Assembly: GCA_021820805.1 (NCBI GenBank)
Contig: JAKADF010000286.1
Location: 1-5,244 of the forward strand
Direction of reading: 5' to 3'
Source: Bacillota bacterium
GTDB taxonomy: Bacteria; Bacillota; Bacilli; Alicyclobacillales; Alicyclobacillaceae
Length of the DNA stretch: 5,244 nt
Under the pieces are notes generated by a model. That model ran no database searches, was not told the DNA's origin, and was given only the letters and a program-made list of their open reading frames with translations. Positions 1-5,244 of this stretch are shown here, in pieces (within the stretch, counting starts at the first letter, position 1; every line of letters starts with the position of its first letter). Both the position numbers and the translations under genes were made by a program.

Positions 1-103
1 CGCGACTGGATTTGAGTGTGGTATTACCCTTGAAAAATATAATGACATTAAGGTTGGCGACGTGATTGAGGCCTTTAAGATGGAAGCTTTAAAGGCACAA
101 TAA
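1..103 (+). CDS. infB: Translation initiation factor IF-2, C-terminal end (partial)
   Basis: An open frame enters from the left edge (first whole codon at 2-4) and stops at TAA 101-103, giving 33 visible residues. They include [20 protein letters not shown] and finish with [10 protein letters not shown]. This is the typical end of IF-2: the last beta-barrel domain, with the conserved G-(Y/F)-E-C-G pattern and the closing GD-x-IEA stretch. That domain binds the formyl-methionyl end of initiator tRNA, and IF-2 is the GTPase that brings this tRNA to the 30S subunit. The downstream neighbour rbfA is the usual partner of infB, which supports the call. The G domain lies outside the window. Identity is secure although only the tail is present. 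Confidence 0.93.
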   Translation, partial: ATGFECGITLEKYNDIKVGDVIEAFKMEALKAQ

Positions 104-144
104 GAGCCAAAGCTGTTTACTGTTCATGACAGGGGGAATTACAA

Positions 145-513
145 ATGGCTCGAATCCGTCAAGAACGCGTTGCTGAACAAATGCGTAAAGAAATTTCAGA
201 ACTTATGCGATCCGAAATTAAAGATCCTGGTATTGGGTTTGCCACAATTACTCGCGTTGAAGTTGCAGGTGATTTGCAGCACGCAAAAGTATTTGTCAGT
301 GTGTTTGGGAATGCAGAAGAAAAGAAGTCGACAATGGCTGCACTCACAAGAGCTTCTGGGTTCATACGGGGCGAGGTTGGAAGACGGCTTCGTCTGCGTA
401 TTTCGCCGGAATTATCTTTTAAACTAGATGAGTCTAGTGAATACAGTGCACATATTGAAACCGTCTTGCGTCGCCTGGATAGCAGGGCGAATGAGAATAA
501 TGATTTGGAGTAA
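145..513 (+). CDS. rbfA: 30S ribosome-binding factor A (RbfA)
   Basis: This 122-residue protein matches the usual RbfA length in Bacillota. RbfA is a small cytoplasmic assembly factor with a type II KH-like fold. It binds immature 30S subunits, helps 16S rRNA 5'-end maturation, and matters for growth in the cold. Visible hallmarks are the N-terminal R-x-x-R-V-A-E-Q-M-x-K-E-I helix (residues 5-17), the KDPGIGFATITRVEV segment (26-40), the D-L-x-x-A-K-V-F-V-S-V strand (43-53), the A-S-G interhelical kink (70-72) and R-L-R-L-R-I-S-P-E-L-S-F (81-92). The ATG at 145 is preceded by AGGGGG at 131-136 with an 8-base spacer, so the start is well supported. The 41-base gap from infB has no terminator and no room for ylxP, which separates these two genes in B. 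subtilis. The TAA stop overlaps the ribosome binding site of nrnA. Confidence 0.97.
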   Translation: MARIRQERVAEQMRKEISELMRSEIKDPGIGFATITRVEVAGDLQHAKVFVSVFGNAEEKKSTMAALTRASGFIRGEVGRRLRLRISPELSFKLDESSEYSAHIETVLRRLDSRANENNDLE

Positions 514-520
514 GGAGGAG
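512..520 (+). promoter_or_regulatory. Ribosome binding site that fixes the nrnA GTG start
   Basis: AAGGAGGAG is a near-perfect anti-16S match. Its first two bases are the last two of the rbfA TAA stop (511-513). It lies 8 bases (counted from GGAGG, 514-518) before GTG 527. ATG codons in the same frame at 428, 491 and 500 lie upstream of this site and have no comparable signal, so GTG 527 is the favoured start. Overlap of stop and ribosome binding site suggests that ribosomes finishing rbfA can readily begin nrnA. Confidence 0.85.
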
Positions 521-526
521 AAAAGG

Positions 527-1531
527 GTGCGCTCTTCTCTGCCTAGTCCGAGACAAATGGAAAGTTTAATACAGGTTGCTAAATCAATATTGGACGTGGA
601 CAGCTGGCTGATTGTCACGCACGAGCGTCCGGATGGAGACGCCATTGGCAGTTCGCTGGCAATGGCGCATATCCTGACAGAGCTTAAAAAATCCTGGACT
701 GTTTTGTTGGCAGAACCCATACCGCATCGGTTTTCCTTTTTGCCCTTATATAATCAAGTAACTCAAATTACGCAAGAGCATCAAGGAATGTTTTCTAACG
801 TGATCGCGCTTGATTGTGCCGATATCGCCAGGTTTGCAGTTGTAAATGGAGCGCTGTCCAATGATGCGTTGGTTGTAAATATTGATCACCATCTAACCAA
901 TCCGAGATATGGCGCTGTTCATTATGTGGACGAAAAGGCTTCTGCGACCTGCGAACTTGTCTTTCACCTTGCAAAATATCTCGGCGTATCATTTACGGAT
1001 GGACTTGCTAAATCGCTATATACTGGAATCTTGACTGATACCGGAGGATTTGCATATCCAAATACCACACGGGAAACACATCAGATTGCGGCAGAACTTC
1101 TTGCTTCTGGTGTGAGACCATATGACATAGCCGAACCTGCTTTAGAGTCACGTACTGCACAGCAGATGCATCTTCTACCGTCAGCACTAGCCAATCTGCA
1201 AGTGTCTGATGATGGGTTGTATGCATCTCTTTACGTTACTAGACAAATGCTTGATTCTGCAAATGCCAATGACGACGATGCGGAAGGGTTGGTTGGCTTT
1301 GCTAGAAGCATTGATACGGTCGAGGTAGGAGCTTTATTTAGGGAAACGCCAAATGGTCAGATAAAAGTTTCATTACGGTCAAAACGTTTGATGGATGTGT
1401 CAAAAATCGCACAAGAATTTGGCGGCGGAGGCCATATCCGAGCTGCTGGTTGTACAATTGCTGCTAAGCTTGATGAGGCCATGGCCCAAGTGGAGTCAAA
1501 AGTTCGTTTCGCATTGATGGAGGGAATTTGA
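527..1531 (+). CDS. nrnA: DHH-family bifunctional oligoribonuclease / pAp phosphatase (NrnA)
   Basis: With the GTG start this protein has 334 residues, slightly above the roughly 310-325 usual for the family. The DHH domain comes first. Motif I is H-E-R-P-D-G-D-A-I-G-S (32-42), motif II is around A-L-D-C-A-D (94-99), the namesake D-H-H is at 120-122, and T-D-T-G-G-F is at 170-175. These Asp and His residues bind the two catalytic Mn ions, and all are intact. The C-terminal DHHA1 domain carries the substrate-binding GGGGHIRAAG motif (299-308). Characterised family members hydrolyse 2-5 nt RNA (nanoRNA) and dephosphorylate 3'-phosphoadenosine 5'-phosphate to AMP. No signal peptide or membrane segment is visible, and the GdpP-type N-terminal sensor domains are absent, so it is NrnA-like. 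It sits 13 bases after rbfA and touches truB. It shares this operon with PNPase, whose short end products it could finish. The frame extends upstream to 428 inside rbfA, but the ribosome binding site argues against those starts. Confidence 0.95.
   Translation: MRSSLPSPRQMESLIQVAKSILDVDSWLIVTHERPDGDAIGSSLAMAHILTELKKSWTVLLAEPIPHRFSFLPLYNQVTQITQEHQGMFSNVIALDCADIARFAVVNGALSNDALVVNIDHHLTNPRYGAVHYVDEKASATCELVFHLAKYLGVSFTDGLAKSLYTGILTDTGGFAYPNTTRETHQIAAELLASGVRPYDIAEPALESRTAQQMHLLPSALANLQVSDDGLYASLYVTRQMLDSANANDDDAEGLVGFARSIDTVEVGALFRETPNGQIKVSLRSKRLMDVSKIAQEFGGGGHIRAAGCTIAAKLDEAMAQVESKVRFALMEGI
1519..1524 (+). promoter_or_regulatory. Ribosome binding site for truB, inside the nrnA end
   Basis: GGAGGG lies in the last codons of nrnA. 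Measured from it, three in-frame starts are possible for truB: TTG 1528 (3-base spacer, too close), TTG 1534 (9 bases, good) and ATG 1543 (18 bases, too far). Spacing therefore favours TTG 1534. No other purine-rich site occurs just before ATG 1543. Confidence 0.6.
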
Positions 1532-1533
1532 TT

Positions 1534-2454
1534 TTGACAGCAATGAGCGGGCTACTTTTGATAGACAAGCCAATCGGTCCGACCTCCCATGACATTGTGG
1601 CGGGTATACGGAGAAAACTTGGTATAAGGCGTGTGGGACATGCTGGAACGCTTGACCCAGGAGCATCCGGGCTGTTGGTTGTATGCGTCGGTTATGCTAC
1701 ACGGCTGTTGGAATACATGACAGCGGACGAAAAGACGTACATAGGTAAAATTATATTTGGTGAATCGACGGAAACGGACGACGCATATGGAAAAACCATC
1801 GAGATAAAACCTGTGTCCGGTTTAACACTGGAAAAGCTAAATAAAGTGAGCGAAATTTTTACAGGGGAAATTGCACAGACCGTTCCGAAGTATTCCGCCG
1901 TACATATAAATGGAAAACGTGCTTACGAGCTGGCTAGAATCGGTGAGGAGTTCGAGGCTCCAACTAGACAGATTTATATTCGGCATTTTACATTAAGTAA
2001 TCTTCAAACAATAGGAGAAAAAGCAGAAGCCGATTTTAAAATTGTCTGTTCAAAGGGTACCTATATTAGGTCAATTTGTCGTGACGTTGGTTTATATCTT
2101 AATTTGCCTGCACATATGGGAAGTCTGCGGAGAATTGAGTCAGGTATGCTTTCGGTGGAAAACGCTGTTGAATTTGAAAAATTTCAAGATACGGCTGATC
2201 CATTTAAATTTCTCATGAATCCTTTGCAGGGGTTAACTCATATACCAACCTTGCCCGTATCATCAAAACAGATAATGCAATTGGTAAATGGCCAGTCAAT
2301 TATCATCACAGAATCGTTCGATGAAGGAACATATATGATTGTCAAAAATAATGAAGTTGCAATGATTGTTGACTGTATGGTTCATCATGACGGGCGGAAG
2401 GTTAAGCCTCGCAAGGTATTACTGGAGAGAAGGTCATCAGATGGAGATAATTGA
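1534..2454 (+). CDS. truB: tRNA pseudouridine(55) synthase TruB
   Basis: From TTG 1534 this is a 306-residue protein, normal for bacterial TruB. It isomerises U55 in the T-loop of tRNAs to pseudouridine in the cytoplasm and also acts as a tRNA folding chaperone. The N-terminal GLLLIDKPIGPTSHD block (6-20) is classic. The catalytic aspartate is D41 in the G-T-L-D-P motif (38-42). YSAVHINGKRAYELAR (120-135) and SKGTYIRS (173-180) are the other conserved active-site blocks, followed by M-G-S-L-R-R-I-E-S-G. The C-terminal part from about residue 230 is compatible with a small PUA-like RNA-binding domain. The start is uncertain. By family comparison ATG 1543 (MSGLLLIDKP) would give the typical N-terminus, while ribosome binding site spacing favours TTG 1534. 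TTG 1528 would overlap the nrnA stop as TTGA. The protein differs by at most five residues among them. The 3' end overlaps ribF by 14 bases, suggesting coupled translation. Confidence 0.96.
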   Translation: MTAMSGLLLIDKPIGPTSHDIVAGIRRKLGIRRVGHAGTLDPGASGLLVVCVGYATRLLEYMTADEKTYIGKIIFGESTETDDAYGKTIEIKPVSGLTLEKLNKVSEIFTGEIAQTVPKYSAVHINGKRAYELARIGEEFEAPTRQIYIRHFTLSNLQTIGEKAEADFKIVCSKGTYIRSICRDVGLYLNLPAHMGSLRRIESGMLSVENAVEFEKFQDTADPFKFLMNPLQGLTHIPTLPVSSKQIMQLVNGQSIIITESFDEGTYMIVKNNEVAMIVDCMVHHDGRKVKPRKVLLERRSSDGDN

Positions 2455-3391
2455 TGTAACTGGTTTGCCTCCAGAGTCGCCAAACCAACAGGTTTTGGCG
2501 ATTGGTAAGTTCGATGGCGTGCACATTGGTCATCAAGCAATCATAGATGCTGCAAAAAGTGAATTAGGTACAGGTTTGTTGTCAGTAATGTCTTTTACAC
2601 CGCATCCGGTATATGTGTTAGCTAAAAAAGAAGAATATAAGCGTGTGTTGACTCCGCTTTCGGATAAACAACGCCTCCTTGCACAATATGGGGTAGACAG
2701 GCTTTATTTGATTCATTTTTCAACCGAATATGCAAAGACGACGGCAGAAACGTTTGTATTTGAACATTTACATAGTCTTCATCTGAAACGAGTGGTTGTT
2801 GGTGCTGACTTTAGGTTTGGCCAAGGTGGAAAAGCAGATGTTTCAGTCTTAACTGATTTGTGTTCCCGTATGGGTGTGCCTGTCACCATAGTAAAACAAA
2901 TAGAAGAAAATGGAATAAAAGTAAGTTCATCGCAAATTCGTTCTCATTTAAATGCAGGGCGTGTTGAAGCTGCGGAGGCGTTGCTTGGCCGGGCGTACAG
3001 CATTTCAGGGCAAGTTATTAATGGAGATAAACTTGGACGAACAATTGGTTTCCCAACCGCCAATTTAGGAAATATTGATGAGTATGTACTGCCAAAGATT
3101 GGCGTCTATGCGGTTGCAGTTGAGGTTGTTGAGGAACACGGGAATCGTGGACAAAACTGGTTCGGAGTTGTTAATGTCGGCCGACGACCTACTGTAAATG
3201 GTCGAACAACAAGGGTTGAAGCTCATTTACTTGGGTTTCGTGGCGATTTATATGGGAAAACGCTACGTTTGTCTTTTTTACGCAGGATTCGCGATGAACA
3301 AAAATTCCCAGGTGTTGCTGAATTAAAAGAACAGATTCATAAAGACTGTGAGTTTGCACGCAGCGTTTTAGGATTGAACGGTGTAATGTAA
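2441..3391 (+). CDS. ribF: Bifunctional riboflavin kinase / FAD synthetase (RibF)
   Basis: From ATG 2441 the protein has 316 residues, the usual length for the prokaryotic two-domain enzyme (called RibC in B. subtilis). It phosphorylates riboflavin to FMN with ATP and then adenylylates FMN to FAD. The N-terminal nucleotidyltransferase domain shows A-I-G-K-F-D-G-V-H-I-G-H (20-31), F-T-P-H-P (52-56), V-G-A-D-F-R-F-G (120-127) and S-S-S-Q-I-R (162-167). The C-terminal riboflavin kinase domain begins near residue 184. It has G-R-T-I-G-F-P-T-A-N-L (199-209), which supplies the PTAN Thr and Asn that bind Mg and nucleotide, then F-G-V-V-N-V-G-R-R-P-T (241-251) and V-E-A-H-L-L-G-F (259-266), where E260 is the likely catalytic base. 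Both halves look active. AGAAGGT at 2428-2434 lies 6 bases before the ATG. The frame runs further upstream into truB, but only this ATG has such a site and a family-like N-terminus. No terminator is visible after the stop, so readthrough into rpsO is likely. Confidence 0.96.
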   Translation: MEIIDVTGLPPESPNQQVLAIGKFDGVHIGHQAIIDAAKSELGTGLLSVMSFTPHPVYVLAKKEEYKRVLTPLSDKQRLLAQYGVDRLYLIHFSTEYAKTTAETFVFEHLHSLHLKRVVVGADFRFGQGGKADVSVLTDLCSRMGVPVTIVKQIEENGIKVSSSQIRSHLNAGRVEAAEALLGRAYSISGQVINGDKLGRTIGFPTANLGNIDEYVLPKIGVYAVAVEVVEEHGNRGQNWFGVVNVGRRPTVNGRTTRVEAHLLGFRGDLYGKTLRLSFLRRIRDEQKFPGVAELKEQIHKDCEFARSVLGLNGVM

Positions 3392-3409
3392 TTGTTGATT
3401 AGGCACGAA

Positions 3410-3439
3410 TTGGCGAATTGAACGGAAATGTGTTACTAT
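3410..3439 (+). promoter_or_regulatory. Candidate sigma-A promoter for rpsO
   Basis: TTGGCG (3410-3415) and TACTAT (3434-3439) are spaced by 18 bases, and TGT directly before TACTAT gives an extended -10 (TG-N). Each hexamer matches consensus at 4 of 6 positions. Initiation would fall near 3446, just before the leader structure described next. The placement at the start of a 161-base gap in an otherwise compact operon supports it. An overlapping TTGAAC (3418-3423) is too close to the -10 to serve as its -35. Confidence 0.5.
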
Positions 3440-3460
3440 ATATCGAGTGTCACCAGGCAC

Positions 3461-3543
3461 CTGATAAAAAGACCTGCATCGCGGATACACGCCGCCTCCT
3501 GACGGTATCTTCGATTCAGCGAATCAGACAAAAATTTAGGAGG
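3461..3543 (+). promoter_or_regulatory. rpsO mRNA leader: stem-loop whose loop pairs with the Shine-Dalgarno site (candidate S15 autoregulatory element)
   Basis: The leader can fold into one long imperfect stem. Its parts are CTGAT 3461-3465 with ATCAG 3523-3527, CTG 3474-3476 with CAG 3517-3519, ATCG 3478-3481 with CGAT 3512-3515, GGATAC 3483-3488 with GTATCT 3505-3510, and CG 3490-3491 with CG 3503-3504. The last two are separated by a bulged A3489. The 11-base apical loop (3492-3502) contains CCTCCTGA (3495-3502), which is complementary to TTAGGAGG (3536-3543), the ribosome binding site of rpsO, over 8 pairs including one G-U. This would be a pseudoknot that hides or clamps the start region. 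Competing pairings are a small hairpin GATTC 3513-3517 / GAATC 3521-3525 and GGTAT 3504-3508 with ATACC 3545-3549. S15 represses its own mRNA through leader RNA in several bacteria, including a pseudoknot in E. coli. That S15 is the ligand here is inferred. The pairings were found by eye, without energy calculation or covariation. Confidence 0.55.
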
Positions 3544-3552
3544 AATACCTTC

Positions 3553-3819
3553 GTGCTTACAAATGAAAAGAAGAAAGAGATTGTTGAGAAATACAAAACA
3601 CATGAGTCAGACACTGGGTCGCCAGAAGTTCAGATTGCGATTTTATCTGAAAGAATTAGTTATCTGACAGAGCATTTTCGTCAGCATAAGCATGACCACC
3701 ACTCCCGTCGTGGCTTAATGAAGATGATTGGGCACCGCAGGAGCCTTTTAAACTATCTGCGTAAAAAGGATGTCAACCGATATCGCGAACTTATTCAATC
3801 ATTAGGTTTGCGTAGATAG
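3553..3819 (+). CDS. rpsO: 30S ribosomal protein S15
   Basis: This 88-residue protein is almost exactly the standard S15 length (89 with Met). S15 is a primary binder of the 16S rRNA central domain, recognising a three-way junction and a G-U/G-C motif, and it forms bridges to the 50S subunit. Hallmarks are the [13 protein letters not shown] block (16-28), the D-H-H-S-R-R-G-L-M block (48-56), L-L-N-Y-L-R-K-K-D (65-73) and the L-G-L-R-R end. The start is GTG 3553, preceded by AGGAGG (3538-3543) with a 9-base spacer. The frame remains open upstream to 3418, but that extension is not S15-like and carries the leader RNA. It has its own likely promoter and a candidate autoregulatory leader, and it is followed within two bases by a terminator. 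This makes it a semi-independent unit at the end of the infB-ribF operon. Confidence 0.98.
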   Translation: MLTNEKKKEIVEKYKTHESDTGSPEVQIAILSERISYLTEHFRQHKHDHHSRRGLMKMIGHRRSLLNYLRKKDVNRYRELIQSLGLRR

Positions 3820-3820
3820 T

Positions 3821-3846
3821 AGAAGCGGGCTTAGGCCCGCTTCTTT
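3821..3846 (+). terminator. Intrinsic terminator between rpsO and pnp
   Basis: AGAAGCGGGC (3821-3830) pairs perfectly with GCCCGCTTCT (3835-3844) around a TTAG tetraloop, a 10-bp stem with a GC-rich core. It is followed by TT. Part of the T tract (TTCTTT, 3841-3846) is shared with the descending stem, so the free U run is short and termination may be partial. It starts two bases after the rpsO stop. In E. coli an attenuating terminator sits at the same place between rpsO and pnp, and pnp is partly transcribed by readthrough. The same may hold here. Confidence 0.85.
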
Positions 3847-3884
3847 AACATAAATCAGGCTTTTGGATAGGCTTGTAATACGAA

Positions 3885-3913
3885 TTGCAGGAAACACTAT
3901 ACATATGCAGAAT
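3885..3913 (+). promoter_or_regulatory. Weak candidate promoter for pnp
   Basis: TTGCAG (3885-3890) is spaced 17 bases from CAGAAT (3908-3913), with 4 of 6 consensus matches in each hexamer. An alternative is TTGTAA (3873-3878) with TATACA (3898-3903) at a 19-base spacing. Neither is strong. A promoter is expected because a good terminator precedes pnp, but the sequence does not single one out. Confidence 0.22.
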
Positions 3914-3940
3914 GTGAACATAGCTCACAGAGTGAGGAGG
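3913..3940 (+). promoter_or_regulatory. pnp leader: two mutually exclusive hairpins at the ribosome binding site
   Basis: TGTGA (3913-3917) can pair with TCACA (3925-3929) around a 7-base loop. Alternatively CTCAC (3924-3928) can pair with GTGAG (3932-3936) around AGA. The second hairpin takes up part of the ribosome binding site GAGGAGG (3934-3940). The two share the CTCAC segment and cannot coexist. The ribosome binding site lies 13 bases before ATG 3954, longer than the 8-9 bases seen for the other genes here, and no nearer in-frame start exists. The stems are only 5 bp, so chance is a real possibility. PNPase controls its own mRNA leader in E. coli, which is why the site deserves notice. 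Confidence 0.35.
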
Positions 3941-3953
3941 ATTTTCTACTCGC

Positions 3954-5244
3954 ATGGTAATAAGGCATGAATTTACTTTAGCTGGCAGGCCGTTTGTTCT
4001 TGAAACAGGAAGGCTGGCCAAACAGGCAAGTGGAGCCGTTTTAGCGACTTATGGAGAAACGGTCATTATGTGTACTGTTACCGCATCAAAAGAACCAAAA
4101 GATCTCGATTTCTTTCCTCTTACCGTGAATTACGAAGAGAGGTTGTATGCGGTTGGAAAAATCCCGGGCGGATTTATTAAACGTGAAGGGCGTCCAAGTG
4201 AGAAGGCGATTCTTGCATCACGCCTGATTGATCGCCCAATTCGTCCCCTTTTTCCAGAAGGGTTTCGAAATGATGTGCAAGTAGTCGATATTGTTATGTC
4301 TGTTGATCAAGATTGTGCGCCTGAAATTACGGCAATGATTGGAACTTCAGCATCTCTAAGTGTCTCTGATATTCCGTTTAACGGCCCGATAGCGGGAGTT
4401 ATCGTTGGATTGATTGATGGCGAGTTTGTATTAAATCCGACGGTGGCTCAAGCATCAGCAAGTGACCTTCATTTAGTACTTTCTGGTTCAAAAGATGCAA
4501 TCGTAATGGTTGAAGCAGGAGCAAATGAAGTTCCTGAAGATGTTATTTTAGAAGCGGTTATGTTTGGTCATGACGCAATTAAGAAAATATGTGCTGAAAT
4601 CGAAAAGTTCGCCGCGATGGTTGGTACTCCTAAGCGTGAAGTTGCACTTCATAAGATTGATGAACAGTTGAATGCAGCGGTCCGCGAGTATGTCGGGGAC
4701 CGGGTAAAAGTTGCCGTTCGCAATCCGGACAAGCTTTCGCGTGAAAGCGCAATACAGGAAGTAAACGACGAGGTTGTTGACCATCTATCGGAAAGTTACC
4801 CGGAAGCAGAGGCACAGATTCGAGAAATACTTCATGATATTTTGAAGGAAGAAGTAAGAAGGGCCATTTTGAAAGAAGGAATTCGTCCGGATGGTCGAAA
4901 ACTGGATGAAATTCGGCCAATCTCATGTGAAGTTGGCGTTTTGCCGCGTACGCATGGCAGTGGATTATTTACACGTGGTCAGACGCAAGCCTTGTCTGTA
5001 TGTACCCTTGGCGCTATGGGGGATGAGCAGATTCTTGATGGGCTGGAAGTGGAAGCTTCCAATAGATATATGCACCATTACAATTTCCCGCCGTTTAGTG
5101 TTGGGGAAGCAAGGCCTTTACGCGCGCCAAGCAGAAGAGATATTGGTCACGGTGCCCTCGGTGAGCGTGCGCTTGATGCGGTTATTCCTTCTCCGGAAGA
5201 ATTTCCCTACGCAATTCGCGTCGTTTCTGAAGTATTGGAATCGA
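3954..5244 (+). CDS. pnp: Polyribonucleotide nucleotidyltransferase (PNPase), N-terminal ~60% (partial at right edge)
   Basis: The frame opens at ATG 3954 and continues without a stop to the window end, giving 430 codons of an enzyme that is usually about 700 residues long. PNPase is a trimeric 3'-to-5' phosphorolytic exoribonuclease of the cytoplasm. It releases nucleoside diphosphates and can also add tails. The first RNase PH-like domain covers about residues 1-210. It includes [20 protein letters not shown] (45-64), the RNA-contacting loop GGFIKREGR (72-80), and [13 protein letters not shown] (88-100). The all-alpha linker follows (about 215-305). The second, catalytic RNase PH domain begins at IRPDGR (310-315), with [16 protein letters not shown] (330-345) and the phosphate-binding R-R-D-I-G-H-G (394-400). 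The window ends in V-S-E-V-L-E-S, just before the catalytic aspartates. The KH and S1 RNA-binding domains should follow outside. Its position after rpsO and a terminator is the classic arrangement in bacteria. Identity is certain and only completeness is unknown. Confidence 0.97.
   Translation, partial: MVIRHEFTLAGRPFVLETGRLAKQASGAVLATYGETVIMCTVTASKEPKDLDFFPLTVNYEERLYAVGKIPGGFIKREGRPSEKAILASRLIDRPIRPLFPEGFRNDVQVVDIVMSVDQDCAPEITAMIGTSASLSVSDIPFNGPIAGVIVGLIDGEFVLNPTVAQASASDLHLVLSGSKDAIVMVEAGANEVPEDVILEAVMFGHDAIKKICAEIEKFAAMVGTPKREVALHKIDEQLNAAVREYVGDRVKVAVRNPDKLSRESAIQEVNDEVVDHLSESYPEAEAQIREILHDILKEEVRRAILKEGIRPDGRKLDEIRPISCEVGVLPRTHGSGLFTRGQTQALSVCTLGAMGDEQILDGLEVEASNRYMHHYNFPPFSVGEARPLRAPSRRDIGHGALGERALDAVIPSPEEFPYAIRVVSEVLES

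Noticed and set aside
120..132. Small hairpin CTGT/ACAG in the infB-rbfA gap
   Set aside because: It is only a 4-bp stem, with no T tract. It touches the start of the rbfA ribosome binding site but is too weak to call a terminator or regulator.
428..526. Upstream extension of nrnA with ATG starts at 428, 491 and 500
   Set aside because: It overlaps rbfA in another frame, has no good ribosome binding site, and the added residues do not resemble the family. GTG 527 has an excellent site.
424..1226. Minus-strand open frames under rbfA and nrnA
   Set aside because: They lie opposite well-supported genes, have no ribosome binding site or family resemblance, and are explained by codon structure of the + strand.
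3418..3552. N-terminal extension of S15 from the upstream open frame (TTG 3418)
   Set aside because: S15 is about 89 residues and the GTG 3553 start gives exactly that with a perfect ribosome binding site. The extension covers promoter and leader sequence.
3857..3874. Direct repeat AGGCTT (3857-3862 and 3869-3874) between rpsO and pnp
   Set aside because: It is six bases, two copies only, with no further symmetry, so it is expected by chance.
3913..3929. CRP/FNR-like operator TGTGA...TCACA upstream of pnp
   Set aside because: The half-sites are separated by 7 bases, whereas CRP and FNR sites use 6. The element sits immediately before the ribosome binding site, so an RNA hairpin is the simpler reading.
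4548..4926. Open frames of 78 and 98 codons on the minus strand inside pnp
   Set aside because: They are antisense to highly conserved PNPase sequence, with no recognisable protein features, so they are shadows of the coding frame.
1..5244. Mobile element, CRISPR array, phage or defence genes
   Set aside because: Every coding region is a conserved core gene in a familiar order, and no terminal inverted repeats, repeat-spacer pattern or transposase sequence is visible.

Overview
The window is a housekeeping translation and RNA-metabolism operon, all on the + strand, from a Gram-positive bacterium of the phylum Bacillota. The order is infB (3' end) - rbfA - nrnA - truB - ribF - rpsO - pnp (5' part). 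The protein sequences, the strong AGGAGG-type ribosome binding sites and the frequent GTG/TTG starts all fit this phylum. The S15 and PNPase sequences look close to Bacilli. With nrnA between rbfA and truB and no ylxP, the order resembles Alicyclobacillus/Paenibacillus-type Bacilli or Clostridia more than Bacillus subtilis. The exact taxon is an inference from remembered family sequences, not from a search.

Layout: positions 1-103 are the last codons of translation initiation factor IF-2. rbfA (145-513) is a 30S maturation factor. nrnA (527-1531, GTG start) is a DHH/DHHA1 oligoribonuclease/pAp phosphatase. truB (about 1534-2454, TTG start) is tRNA pseudouridine-55 synthase. ribF (2441-3391) is the bifunctional riboflavin kinase/FAD synthetase and overlaps truB by 14 bases. 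These genes are packed with gaps of 2-41 bases or an overlap, so they are probably co-transcribed and partly translationally coupled. A 161-base spacer precedes rpsO (3553-3819, GTG start). It holds a likely sigma-A promoter with an extended -10, and a leader RNA that can fold into a long stem-loop. The apical loop of that stem-loop is complementary to the rpsO Shine-Dalgarno sequence. A strong GC-rich intrinsic terminator follows rpsO. A 134-base spacer with two mutually exclusive small hairpins at the ribosome binding site then leads into pnp (3954 onward), which runs off the right edge after about 430 codons.

The genes share a theme. IF-2, RbfA, S15 and TruB build or run the translation machinery. 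PNPase degrades RNA 3' to 5', and NrnA clears the short oligonucleotides that remain. RibF makes FMN and FAD and is a common passenger in this operon.

No new gene system, mobile element or CRISPR array is visible. The most interesting signals are non-coding: the rpsO leader pseudoknot candidate and the pnp leader. Protein identities are very secure, while the regulatory structures are predictions made by eye.
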